A stretch of DNA of 64,000 bases from Planococcus sp. MB-3u-03 (GTDB lineage Bacteria > Bacillota > Bacilli > Bacillales_A > Planococcaceae): assembly GCF_002833405.1 (NCBI RefSeq), contig NZ_CP025135.1, forward strand, positions 1,655,501 through 1,719,500, written 5' to 3'. Within the stretch, counting starts at the first letter, position 1, and each line of letters opens with the position of its first letter. Position numbers and translations under genes: made by a program. Below are positions 35,472 to 42,941 of this stretch, in pieces. The notes beneath the pieces are model-generated. The model searched no databases, was not told the DNA's origin, and saw only the letters and a program-made list of their open reading frames with translations.

Positions 35472-36339
35472 ACCGTATCTTTTACTGCTGCCGGCCGCCG
35501 GTACGATCATCCTCCTGTTTTTCGGGGGGATTTTTGATGGCCTGCTGAAAAGCTTTGGCTATTTTCCGGCGATCGGGGAGACCGATTTGAGCGTGGCGGC
35601 ATATGACAGGCTCTTGCATTCCAGCGCTTTCTGGGAATCGATGGCGCTCACGCTGCGGGTAGCGGCGCTGTCTTCGCTGTTGTCAGCAGTCATCGGGGCG
35701 CTCGTTGCCGTGGCTTTGTTTTTTCTCAATGATTCGATGAAAACCGCGTCGCCGAAGGCATGGCATCGCTTGTTCCAATTTCCATTGACCATACCGCATC
35801 TGGTCGCTGGCTATATCGTCGTGCTGCTGTTCATGCAAAGCGGATTTGTATCGAGACTTCTTGCGGCTTTTGGGTGGATCGACGAAATTACGGATTTTCC
35901 AGTGCTCGTCAATGACCCGTTCGGGTGGGGGATCATCCTCGCTTACGCTTGGAAAGAAGCGCCTTTTGTGGCACTTATGCTATATCCGGTGCTGTCGCGG
36001 ATCCACGGCTCCTGGCGTGAAGTGTCGCGTGTTTTCGGTGCGGGCACTTGGCAATTCGTCAGGGAAGTAGTCGTGCCGATCATGATGCCGGCATGGGCGA
36101 TTGCTACGTTCATCGTCTTTGTGTTTACTTTTTCCGCTTTTGAAGTGCCGTATCTGCTCGGCGTCACCTACCCAAGTGTACTGCCGGTTTATTCGTATCA
36201 GCTTTACACAAGCGGCATGCTTTCGGACCGTCCGGAAGCGCTTGCGGTCAATATGATCCTCGCGGCTATTACGATTTTGCTGGGCTTGGTAGCGTATTAC
36301 TTCAGTAAGCGCTGGAATGTACTGAAGGGGTGGGGCTAA
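35455..36339 (+). CDS. YnjC-type ABC transporter permease, N-half
   Basis: 294 aa, overlapping the binding-protein gene by 17 bases. About six helices; the EAA-loop is SWREVSRVFGAGTWQFVREV (EAA-like G at standard spacing). In E. coli YnjC a single ~510-aa protein carries two such domains; here the two halves are separate genes. FPLTIPHLVAGYIVVLLFM is a conserved periplasmic-loop/helix block. It should pair with the next permease and the ATPase. Confidence 0.85.
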   Translation: MWRKSKPYLLLLPAAGTIILLFFGGIFDGLLKSFGYFPAIGETDLSVAAYDRLLHSSAFWESMALTLRVAALSSLLSAVIGALVAVALFFLNDSMKTASPKAWHRLFQFPLTIPHLVAGYIVVLLFMQSGFVSRLLAAFGWIDEITDFPVLVNDPFGWGIILAYAWKEAPFVALMLYPVLSRIHGSWREVSRVFGAGTWQFVREVVVPIMMPAWAIATFIVFVFTFSAFEVPYLLGVTYPSVLPVYSYQLYTSGMLSDRPEALAVNMILAAITILLGLVAYYFSKRWNVLKGWG

Positions 36340-37166
36340 TGAAAAAACATCCGAAACTTATGTCCTTGTTATTATTCATCGGATTATTCATTTTTGTCAT
36401 CGTCCCGTTTGTTCCCTTGATTTTATCGAGCCTGTCATTCGGCTGGCGCTGGCCGGAGGTTTTTCCGCAAGTCTGGAGCCTTCGTGCATGGGAATATGTC
36501 GTGAATGACGGGCGTACTTGGCAAGCGGTCGGTATCAGCTTATGGATCGCACTGATTGTAACGGCTGTGAATATCCTGCTGGCGGTCCCGGCGGCCAACG
36601 CATTGGCGCGTTATCCGGTCCGCGGCAGGTGGTTGTTCGAGACGATTATTTTTGCACCGATCATCATTCCGCCTTTTATCTCGGTCATGGGAATCCACTT
36701 GACCTTTTTGCGGCTCGGATTGACTGAAACCGTTCTTGGGGTTGTATTGGCGCATATCGCGCCGACTTTGCCGTATATGTTCCGTGCGGTCATGATCAGC
36801 TATCAAACCCTGTCAGCTGATTGGGAAGACCAGGCGCGCATGTTGGGGGCAGGTGCGATGCCGCGATTCTTTCATGTCGTGCTGCCGCATCTCCTTCCGG
36901 GCATAATGGCAGGCGCGAGTTTAAGTGTCTTGATTTCCTTGAGCCAATACTTGATCACCTTCATCATCGGTGCCGGCCAAGTGGTCACCTTGCCGATCTT
37001 GCTGTTTCCGTTCATCAGTGGAGGAGACCCAGCGGTAGCATCAGCTTATTCATTGCTCTATGCAGCTATCGCCATTGCGGCATTGGTTGGAATGGATGCC
37101 GCATTAAAACGCTATTATCAAATGAATAAAGCCTCACAGGATCAGGCGAGAGGAGTGAAACCGTGA
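36339..37166 (+). CDS. YnjC-type ABC transporter permease, C-half
   Basis: 275 aa from ATG 36339, which overlaps the previous stop (TAATG); GAAGGGG is 9 bases upstream. Six helices; the EAA-loop reads WEDQARMLGAGAMPRFFHVV then LPHLLPGIMAG. The block FAPIIIPPFISVMGIHLTFL corresponds to that of the second half of YnjC. It forms the heterodimeric channel with the preceding gene product. Confidence 0.87.
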   Translation: MKKHPKLMSLLLFIGLFIFVIVPFVPLILSSLSFGWRWPEVFPQVWSLRAWEYVVNDGRTWQAVGISLWIALIVTAVNILLAVPAANALARYPVRGRWLFETIIFAPIIIPPFISVMGIHLTFLRLGLTETVLGVVLAHIAPTLPYMFRAVMISYQTLSADWEDQARMLGAGAMPRFFHVVLPHLLPGIMAGASLSVLISLSQYLITFIIGAGQVVTLPILLFPFISGGDPAVASAYSLLYAAIAIAALVGMDAALKRYYQMNKASQDQARGVKP

Positions 37167-38230
37167 GCGATTTGCGCATTATCGATATGAAAAAGCGCTA
37201 CCGAGCTGCACAGCCGAAAGACGAAGCGTCGTTCATGCTTCGCCCGGTCCAGCTGACCATCCGTGAAGGAGAGTTCTTTTCGCTTCTTGGGCCTTCCGGT
37301 TGCGGCAAGACGACTTTGCTGAAACTGGTCGCTGGCTTATTGGAAGCAGATGGCGGAGAGATTTGGGTGGGGGATGAAAACCTGACGAATGTGCCGCCTG
37401 AATCGAGAAAATTCGCCATGGTGTTTCAGCAATCCTTGCTGTTTCCACATAAAACCATTGAAGACAATGTCGCGTTTGGCTTGAAAATGCAGAAAGTCGG
37501 CAAACAGCAGCGCTTGAAAGCAGCGCGCGATATGCTCGAACACGTGGGGCTTGGAGGATTCGGCAGCCGCTTTCCCGACGAAGTGAGCGGCGGGCAACAG
37601 CAGCGCGTGGCACTCGCCAGAGCCTTAGTGGCGAATCCGCGCGTCTTGTTGATGGATGAGCCATTCAGCGCGCTCGATCCGGGATTGCGGGAAGAAATGC
37701 GCGATTTGCTGAGCCGCATCCAAAAAGAATTTCGTGTGACCGTGCTGTTCGTAACGCACGACCGTGATGAAGCTTTCGCGTTATCCGACCGGATCGCGGT
37801 CATGGGCGAAGGAGAATTGCGTCAGGTCGGCAGTGCGAGAGAATTATATGAACACCCTGAAAGCACTGCGGTCGCTTCTTTTCTTGGCTTGCGGAATATC
37901 TTGAGCGGCGCGATAGAAAATGGCCGTTTTGCCTCTTTCGATAGAATAATTGAAGCAGCTGTCAATGAAAGGCTGGCAGATGGCAACTATTTCATGGTCA
38001 TCAGGCCACAAGCGATCAAAGCGGCGCAGGGGGATCAATCAGGCCATGTCCGAATCAGCGGCATCGTCGAGGAAATGAAATATGGCCGCGGCATGTACAG
38101 CCTGAAAGTAAAAACAGGCAGCCAGCTGTTGGAATGTGTGTTTACCACCTCCCAAGCTGAAAAAACAGCAGTCGGGGAAACGATCGATTTGCTGGTGGAT
38201 ATGAAGGAAGTTTGGTTCCTGAAAGAATAG
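37163..38230 (+). CDS. YnjD-like ABC transporter ATP-binding protein
   Basis: 355 aa; GTG 37163 overlaps the previous stop. Walker A GPSGCGKT, Q-loop MVFQQS, signature VSGGQQQRVALARAL, Walker B VLLMDEPFSALD and switch VTHDRDEAF are all present. A C-terminal ~110-residue extension (NILSGAIENGRF to the end) resembles a TOBE/regulatory domain, as in PotA/FbpC-type ATPases; E. coli YnjD is shorter and lacks it. It ends the operon before the terminator at 38245. Confidence 0.9.
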   Translation: MSDLRIIDMKKRYRAAQPKDEASFMLRPVQLTIREGEFFSLLGPSGCGKTTLLKLVAGLLEADGGEIWVGDENLTNVPPESRKFAMVFQQSLLFPHKTIEDNVAFGLKMQKVGKQQRLKAARDMLEHVGLGGFGSRFPDEVSGGQQQRVALARALVANPRVLLMDEPFSALDPGLREEMRDLLSRIQKEFRVTVLFVTHDRDEAFALSDRIAVMGEGELRQVGSARELYEHPESTAVASFLGLRNILSGAIENGRFASFDRIIEAAVNERLADGNYFMVIRPQAIKAAQGDQSGHVRISGIVEEMKYGRGMYSLKVKTGSQLLECVFTTSQAEKTAVGETIDLLVDMKEVWFLKE

Positions 38231-38244
38231 CATCATTCAAGCAC

Positions 38245-38278
38245 AAAGCCCCTTGCCGCGTTCGTGGCAAGGGGCTTT
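38245..38278 (+). terminator. Terminator of the ynjBCD-like operon
   Basis: AAAGCCCCTTGCC (38245-38257) pairs perfectly with GGCAAGGGGCTTT (38266-38278). Confidence 0.92.
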
Positions 38279-38383
38279 GTAAACTGTGCTATATACCGAG
38301 AGCTTGCGATCCGAATCGATCTCGCATCAGGATGGCTACGGGGAATTGGGTTATTTTTACTGATTATTTTTACAGTTATTAAT

Positions 38384-38411
38384 AGAACAAGTGTTCTGTT
38401 TGTGGTAAAAT
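38384..38411 (+). promoter_or_regulatory. Toxin promoter with LexA (SOS) box
   Basis: AGAACAAGTGTTCT (38384-38397) is an inverted repeat containing GAAC-N4-GTTC, the Gram-positive LexA/DinR core. It overlaps the -35 position of an extended -10 promoter TGGTAAAAT (-10 TAAAAT at 38406-38411), a standard place for repression. The expected start point is ~38418, 50 bases before the toxin ATG. Confidence 0.65.
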
Positions 38412-38418
38412 AAAGGTA

Positions 38419-38464
38419 CAGCTGCATGAGGGCGGTTTGGCCATTCCCTATAGAAAGGGGGTGG
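38419..38464 (+). promoter_or_regulatory. Toxin mRNA 5' leader: long-range pairing arm and Shine-Dalgarno-blocking hairpin
   Basis: CAGCTGCATG (38419-38428) is complementary to CATGCAGCTG (38649-38658), and AGGGCGGT (38429-38436) to ACCGCCCT (38631-38638), giving an 18-bp 5'-3' helix with a bulge. CCATTCCC (38441-38448) can pair with GGGGGTGG (38457-38464), covering the Shine-Dalgarno G run just before ATG 38469. Both devices are typical of type I toxin mRNAs. Confidence 0.55.
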
Positions 38465-38468
38465 TAGC

Positions 38469-38576
38469 ATGACCATGGCAGAAGCATTTTCGCTTGTGTT
38501 CACGAGTGTCGGGTTGACGATCAGCGCATTGACGCTTGTCCTATCCTTGATTCTGGTCATTCCGAAAAAAAAATAA
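38469..38576 (+). CDS. Type I toxin-like small hydrophobic peptide (holin-like toxin family)
   Basis: 35 aa. The peptide MTMAEAFSLVFTSVGLTISA, continuing LTLVLSLILVIPKKK, is one membrane helix with a short N-terminus and a Lys tail. This is the layout of the putative holin-like toxins and TxpA/BsrG relatives, which insert in the membrane and disturb it. GGGGG lies ~8 bases before the ATG; an in-frame second ATG is two codons in. Its nine-A lysine codons serve as the terminator U-run template of the opposite antitoxin RNA. Flanking sequence supplies a LexA box, a blocked ribosome site and a convergent antisense promoter. Confidence 0.75.
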   Translation: MTMAEAFSLVFTSVGLTISALTLVLSLILVIPKKK

Positions 38577-38691
38577 CCGTCCCATTGGCGTGGGCTGACG
38601 GTTATTTCATAAACCTATAGTGTCCAGCCGACCGCCCTCGAAAGGCTGCATGCAGCTGGCCGGATGCACACAGCATCCGGTTTTTTTCGTT
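38565..38691 (-). ncRNA. Predicted antisense RNA antitoxin
   Basis: On the minus strand a promoter (38698-38725) points into the toxin 3' region. A terminator hairpin AATAACCGTC / GACGGTTATT (38572-38581 / 38597-38606) is followed on that strand by a nine-U run (A run 38565-38573). This predicts an RNA of ~127 nt fully complementary to the toxin mRNA 3' part, overlapping the last toxin codons, as in txpA/RatA and bsrG/SR4. The upstream namA gene would share this terminator. Confidence 0.65.
38660..38687 (+). terminator. Terminator of the toxin mRNA
   Basis: CCGGATGC (38660-38667) pairs with GCATCCGG (38673-38680), followed by seven T. Confidence 0.9.
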
Positions 38692-38697
38692 ACTTTC

Positions 38698-38725
38698 AGT
38701 ATACTAAATTACAGCTATTTTGCAA
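38698..38725 (-). promoter_or_regulatory. Antitoxin promoter
   Basis: On the minus strand TTGCAA (38720-38725), 16-bp spacer, TATACT (38698-38703), a near-consensus SigA promoter lying six bases beyond the namA stop. Confidence 0.65.
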
Positions 38726-38730
38726 CTGTC

Positions 38731-39747
38731 TCATAACCAACCCCGCTCATAAGGCACAGGAGCTTCGATATCGGCTCCGAGCTCACGTGCGGCTGTATAG
38801 GCCCAATACGGGTTGCGCAGCAATTCGCGTGCCAGGAAGATGAAATCCGCACGGCCGTTTTGAAGAATTTCTTCTGCGTGGCGAGGTTCGGTGATCAAGC
38901 CGACTGCACCGGTTGTGATGGGTGTTTCTTTTTTGATCGTTTCCGCAAAATTCACTTGGTAGCCAGGGAATACGGGGATTTGTGCCGGCACCACAGCTCC
39001 TGAACTGACATCGATCAAATCGACGTTCTGCTGCTTCATCCACTGGGTCATCTCGACGTATTGTGCAGGCGTCATGCCGCCGTCTGTGTAATCTTCTGCC
39101 GAAATGCGCACAAATAATGGCCCGTCCCAAACTGAATTCACTTCGTCCAATACGCGGCGCAGCAGGCGATAGCGGTTTTCGCTGCTGCCGCCATACTCGT
39201 CGGTGCGTTGATTGGTCAGTGGAGATAAGAACTGGTTGATCAAATAGCCGTGGGCTGCGTGGATTTCGATGACGTCGAAGCCGGCTTTTTTGGCGCGTAC
39301 AGCGCCGTCTCGGAACGCTTGGACGGTTTCATCGATTTCTTCTATCGTCATCGCTTTTGGCGTTTTGTATTTATCGTTGAAGGCAATCGCACTCGGCGCC
39401 TGGATATCGCCGTCGACGGTCGCTTTTCTGCCAGCATGGGCAAGTTGAATGCCTGTTTTTGCGCCGTTCGCTTTCATCAAGCGGACGATTTCCGCCTGTC
39501 CGTCGATATGGGCATCATCCCATATGCCGAGGTCGCGCGATGAAATGCGCCCGATCGGCTGGACGGCGGTGGCTTCAGTGATGATCAAACCGACGCCGCC
39601 GACTGCGCGCGTCGGATAATGGACACGGTGCCAATCGGTGACATGCCCGTCTTCTTTGTCGCTTTGATACATGCACATCGGGGCCATGACGATGCGGTTT
39701 TTGAAATGGACGCCCTTAAGCTCAAATTCTTCGAAAAGTTTTGCCAC
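38731..39747 (-). CDS. namA: NADPH dehydrogenase NamA (old yellow enzyme, YqjM type)
   Basis: 338 aa. The sequence matches B. subtilis Yqj[21 protein letters not shown] with the YqjM-specific Cys and Tyr near the flavin, [11 protein letters not shown] for substrate binding, and the FMN phosphate block [16 protein letters not shown]. It reduces activated C=C bonds of enones and nitro compounds with NADPH and FMN, as part of electrophile detoxification. AAGGAGGAA is upstream of 39747. In B. subtilis yqjM lies near proI and yqjP, as here. Confidence 0.92.
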   Translation of the reverse strand: MAKLFEEFELKGVHFKNRIVMAPMCMYQSDKEDGHVTDWHRVHYPTRAVGGVGLIITEATAVQPIGRISSRDLGIWDDAHIDGQAEIVRLMKANGAKTGIQLAHAGRKATVDGDIQAPSAIAFNDKYKTPKAMTIEEIDETVQAFRDGAVRAKKAGFDVIEIHAAHGYLINQFLSPLTNQRTDEYGGSSENRYRLLRRVLDEVNSVWDGPLFVRISAEDYTDGGMTPAQYVEMTQWMKQQNVDLIDVSSGAVVPAQIPVFPGYQVNFAETIKKETPITTGAVGLITEPRHAEEILQNGRADFIFLARELLRNPYWAYTAARELGADIEAPVPYERGWL

Positions 39748-39868
39748 GTGAAATTCCTCCTTCAGTATCTATACAAGAGAATAGTATACCGGAAAGTTCA
39801 CGCGGCTTCGATTCGCAAGCCTTGCTTGGCATGCTTCTTTAACGCTTAAAACCTTCGGTAAATGGAAA

Positions 39869-39900
39869 CAACCCGCAAAAGTCGTCGCTTCTGCGGGTTG
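39869..39900 (-). terminator. Terminator of proC
   Basis: CAACCCGCA (39869-39877) pairs with TGCGGGTTG (39892-39900); on the minus strand it is followed by TTTCC, a short U run, 12 bases after the proC stop. Confidence 0.7.
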
Positions 39901-39911
39901 TGGGAGGTTTA

Positions 39912-40715
39912 TTATTCGAATTCTTTCCCGAGCTCCCGGGAGCGGTTGGCGGCGGAGGTGACACAATCGCCGACGATGCGCTTGAAGTCGTTATCATAGA
40001 GGGCTTGAAGTCCAGCGGCGGTCGTGCCGTTCGGGCTCGTGACGCGCTTGCGCAATTCGCCGAAATCTTCCTGCTGGAGCATTTCCGCTGCGCCGTCGAA
40101 GGTTTGGCGCACAAGTTTCTTTGCATCTGCAGAAGACAATCCGTTATCGATCCCTGCCTGCACCATGGATTCTGCGAAATAATAGAGATACGCGGGGCCG
40201 CTTCCTGCAATGCCTGTCACCGCGTGCAATTGGTCTTCTTCCACGACCGTCACGCCGCCGATCGACGACAATAGCTTTCTCAGCAAGTGTTGCTGTTCTT
40301 TGGTGACAAATTTGCTCCAGGCAACGCCTGTGGCCGACTTGCCGATTTGCGCCGATGTATTCGGCATCGCACGGGCAACGGCGAAATCGCCGACATGCTT
40401 TTGGATCGTCTCGATCGAAACGCCTGCCGCGACAGAAACGATGACGGTATCGCCGGTCAATTTTTCACGGATGCCTTTCAATGCCACTTCGACATCTTTC
40501 GGTTTCATCGCAAGCAGGATGAAATCAGCATCTCTCAGTTCGGTCTTGTCGTCGCAGACGATATTGACGCCGTATTCATCATGCAAAAATTCCAAACGGT
40601 CCTGATCTGACCGGTTCATGACGGAGATTTCATCGGGTTTCATAATTCGCTTATTGATCCAGCCGTGGATCATGGATTCGGCCATCGATCCGGCCCCTAC
40701 ACATACAATTTTCAT
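39912..40715 (-). CDS. proC: Pyrroline-5-carboxylate reductase
   Basis: 267 aa from ATG 40715 (GTG 40724 in frame lacks proper spacing; AAGGAAG lies 8 bases before the ATG). The start KIVCVGAGSMAESMIHGWI is the NAD(P)H Rossmann fold. VARAMPNTSAQIGKSATGVA and GIAGSGPAYLYYFAESMVQA form the proline/P5C site, and TSPNGTTAAGLQAL is the family signature. The enzyme makes proline from P5C in the last step of proline synthesis. A T-box leader and consensus promoter precede it, like B. subtilis proI. Confidence 0.93.
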   Translation of the reverse strand: MKIVCVGAGSMAESMIHGWINKRIMKPDEISVMNRSDQDRLEFLHDEYGVNIVCDDKTELRDADFILLAMKPKDVEVALKGIREKLTGDTVIVSVAAGVSIETIQKHVGDFAVARAMPNTSAQIGKSATGVAWSKFVTKEQQHLLRKLLSSIGGVTVVEEDQLHAVTGIAGSGPAYLYYFAESMVQAGIDNGLSSADAKKLVRQTFDGAAEMLQQEDFGELRKRVTSPNGTTAAGLQALYDNDFKRIVGDCVTSAANRSRELGKEFE

Positions 40716-40740
40716 ACATTCCACTTCCTTTTCTCAAAAT

Positions 40741-40973
40741 AAAAAGCGCAATCATCCCTGTTATTCCAAGGACGAAAACGCTTGTTTCCGCGGTACCACC
40801 TAAGTTTGCACATTTGCACAACTCGATATCCTTATCGCGGACAGACGGCCGTGTTTGCACGGCAGCTCAGAAGCAGGTTCAGGAAGGGAGCGGGGGTGCG
40901 GCGTTTCAGCGTTGGCTGCACTCTCTTGTACCCATCATCTTCCGTACTAATCTTCATCTACGCTTACATATGT
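40741..40973 (-). promoter_or_regulatory. T-box leader, probably tRNA-Pro responsive
   Basis: On the minus strand the T-box AGGTGGTACCGCG (around 40789-40802) is followed by the terminator AAGCG...CGCTTTTT ending at 40741. Upstream lies a Stem I with AGAGAGTGCAGC. A CCT triplet followed by GAAC near 40881 is a fitting proline specifier. Uncharged tRNA-Pro should stabilise the antiterminator and switch on proC. The specifier choice is inferred from context and the downstream gene. Confidence 0.88.
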
Positions 40974-40979
40974 TATTAA

Positions 40980-41008
40980 ATTATAAGTAAAGAAATTTTA
41001 TTTGTCAA
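40980..41008 (-). promoter_or_regulatory. Consensus SigA promoter of the T-box/proC unit
   Basis: On the minus strand TTGACA (41003-41008), 17-bp spacer, TATAAT (40980-40985): a perfect consensus match. Confidence 0.88.
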
Positions 41009-41084
41009 ATTGGCCAGCCGGCGTGACGGCGCCTGCCATTCAAGGTATGATAAGTGAATAGACATTCATTTTAAGGGAGTGGGA

Positions 41085-42038
41085 ATGATGGAACCGATCA
41101 AAATCACCATCCCGACGCCATTTGCCGTCGGAGATGTCAATTCTTATCTATTGAAAGGCGACGCGTTGACGTTGATCGATGCAGGACCGAAAACACCAGA
41201 AGCCTGGGAAGCGCTCAAGGCCGGGCTGAAAGCGGCGAATGTCGTCCCTGAAGACATCGAGCAAGTGGTCTTGACGCACCACCACCCGGATCACGCAGGA
41301 TGGGTCGACGGCTTCGACGCCGCCAAATTGTACGGACATCCATATAACGATCTATGGCTGCGCCGGGACGAAGCTTTTTTCGATTATCATGACGCGTTCT
41401 ATCAGGAGCGCTTGAAAGAAGAGGGCGTGCCGGGTGATTTGATGTTCTGGATGAAGAAGATGAAGCGGCCGCTCAATTTGATGGGGAACCGCCCGCTCGA
41501 TATGGCCATCAATGAAGGCGATACGATTCCGGGCCACGCGGACTGGCATGTCATGGAGACTTTGGGGCATGCCCAGAGCCATCTGTCGTTTTGGAATCCG
41601 GAAGAACGCACGATGATCGGCGGCGACCATGTCATCACGAAAGTGTCCTCGAACCCGCTTATTGAACCGCCGTATAACCCGGAAGAAGGGCGACCGAAAT
41701 CCTTGCTGCAATACAATGCATCCCTCAGCCGCCTATTGAAGATGCCGATTGACGTCATCTACAGCGGACATGGGGAGGATGTGCGCAATGTCCACGAACT
41801 CGTTTCCACACGCCTTGAAAAACAGCACTTGCGGGCAATGAAAGTGCTCGCCATGCTCGACCGGTCGAACGAGCAGTCAGTTTATGAATTGACGCAGCAG
41901 CTGTTTCCGCATGCTTACGAAAAAGAACTAGGCCTGACGCTGTCCGAGACGATCGGCCAGGTCGATTACCTGCTCGAAGACGGCTTGATCGAAGAGCGAT
42001 TGAACGACCGGGGCATTTTCGTCTACCGCCAGGCTTAA
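41085..42038 (+). CDS. MBL-fold metallo-hydrolase (YqjP-like)
   Basis: 317 aa from ATG 41085 (41088 also possible), AAGGGAG upstream. Metal ligands are in LTHHHPDHAGWVDGF (HxHxDH, residues ~66-74), TLGHAQSHLSFW and GGDHVITKV. A C-terminal winged-helix-like segment (VYELTQQLFPHAYEKELGLT) is typical of the LACTB2/YqjP branch. Its substrate is unknown. It diverges from proC, the same neighbourhood as in B. subtilis yqjO-yqjP. It is not a beta-lactamase by any specific sign. Confidence 0.88.
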   Translation: MMEPIKITIPTPFAVGDVNSYLLKGDALTLIDAGPKTPEAWEALKAGLKAANVVPEDIEQVVLTHHHPDHAGWVDGFDAAKLYGHPYNDLWLRRDEAFFDYHDAFYQERLKEEGVPGDLMFWMKKMKRPLNLMGNRPLDMAINEGDTIPGHADWHVMETLGHAQSHLSFWNPEERTMIGGDHVITKVSSNPLIEPPYNPEEGRPKSLLQYNASLSRLLKMPIDVIYSGHGEDVRNVHELVSTRLEKQHLRAMKVLAMLDRSNEQSVYELTQQLFPHAYEKELGLTLSETIGQVDYLLEDGLIEERLNDRGIFVYRQA

Positions 42039-42125
42039 TGTACAGAGTTGCATGCGCAGGCTTCAGCAGGTAAACTGAAAATTAAGAGTTGCAACAAGAA
42101 TCTAAGCGTAAAGGATTGGGATAAA

Positions 42126-42719
42126 GTGAAAAAAGCTAGTTTATTTCTCGCAGGATTCCTGCTATTGGCGGGTTGCTCCGATGATGCCGCACCGACAGAA
42201 CCGGCGGAACCGGCAGGCAATGAAGAAGAACCGGAAATTGCAGTTGAACAAGAGGGCATGACGGAAGAAGGATTTATTACGCAAATCGGGGATGGACGCA
42301 TTCTCATTGGCAATATTTACTTCTCTGTACCGGAAGATGTCGAAGTCCAGTTTGCAGAAGGCGGCGAAACGTCAGAAGCTGTCATCAGTGATTTGCGTAC
42401 CGGCATGAAAGTCACGACGGATTATACTGGCCCGCTTGAAGAATCGTTCCCGATGCAAGGCGAAGCGGAAAAGATCACGATTTTGCAGGACGAAGAATCC
42501 CAGCGCCAATCAGAAGCTTTGCAGGCATTCATTAATGAAGAGCAATTGTCCAAATTGATTTTGATGGGCCAGCCGCTTGTGCGCGGCGATGAAATCGGGT
42601 TTTTATTCAATGACATGGAAACCGGCGATTTAATGGAAGTACGCATCGATATGAATACACTGGAATATACAATGGGCAATGAAGAAGAGGAAGAACAAGC
42701 AGAAGACACCGAGGAATAA
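42126..42719 (+). CDS. DUF3221-like lipoprotein
   Basis: 197 aa from GTG 42126; the earlier in-frame start at 42048 would place the signal peptide internally. Lipobox LAGC puts Cys17 at the anchor, after MKKASLFLAGFLLLAG. An acidic linker follows, then EGFITQIGDGRILIGNIYFS and ISDLRTGMKVTTDYTGPLEE, a small beta-rich region like the DUF3221/YobA proteins. The tail is Glu-rich. The role is unknown; it is an extracellular lipoprotein. Confidence 0.8.
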   Translation: MKKASLFLAGFLLLAGCSDDAAPTEPAEPAGNEEEPEIAVEQEGMTEEGFITQIGDGRILIGNIYFSVPEDVEVQFAEGGETSEAVISDLRTGMKVTTDYTGPLEESFPMQGEAEKITILQDEESQRQSEALQAFINEEQLSKLILMGQPLVRGDEIGFLFNDMETGDLMEVRIDMNTLEYTMGNEEEEEQAEDTEE

Positions 42720-42746
42720 GCCGAACGGCAGACCCCGGCAGCAGGA

Positions 42747-42778
42747 AACCCGGATGGCAGCGAGCCGTCCGGGTTTTT
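42747..42778 (+). terminator. Intrinsic terminator after the lipoprotein gene
   Basis: AACCCGGATGGC (42747-42758) pairs with GCCGTCCGGGTT (42764-42775) with a wobble, followed by T. Confidence 0.88.
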
Positions 42779-42864
42779 GCGTGTACAGAAGTTGTTCTTT
42801 CTATAGAAGAAACACGGTTTTTTTGCATATTTCCTAAAAACATGAAAATTTATGCGCGTCTTCC

Positions 42865-42926
42865 TTGCGTTATAAAAATGCCATGTTATTATGTGTATAT
42901 TAATCGCATATAACGCATAAAAATAC
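42865..42926 (+). promoter_or_regulatory. argGH promoter and possible ArgR site
   Basis: TTGCGT (42865-42870), 16-bp spacer, TATTAT (42887-42892). Just downstream, TTAATCGCATATAACGCATA and GCATAAAAATAC (42900-42926) contain two A/T-rich half sites resembling Bacillus ARG boxes. ArgR control is expected for argGH but the match is loose. Confidence 0.5.
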
Positions 42927-42941
42927 AGGAGGTCATATTAT

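Noticed and set aside
38233..38487. 84-aa minus-strand frame over the terminator and toxin promoter
   Set aside because: Covers a clear terminator and promoter and has no ribosome site or protein-like character.
41085..42038. Metallo-beta-lactamase
   Set aside because: The HxHxDH fold motif is common; sequence and synteny point to YqjP-like hydrolases.
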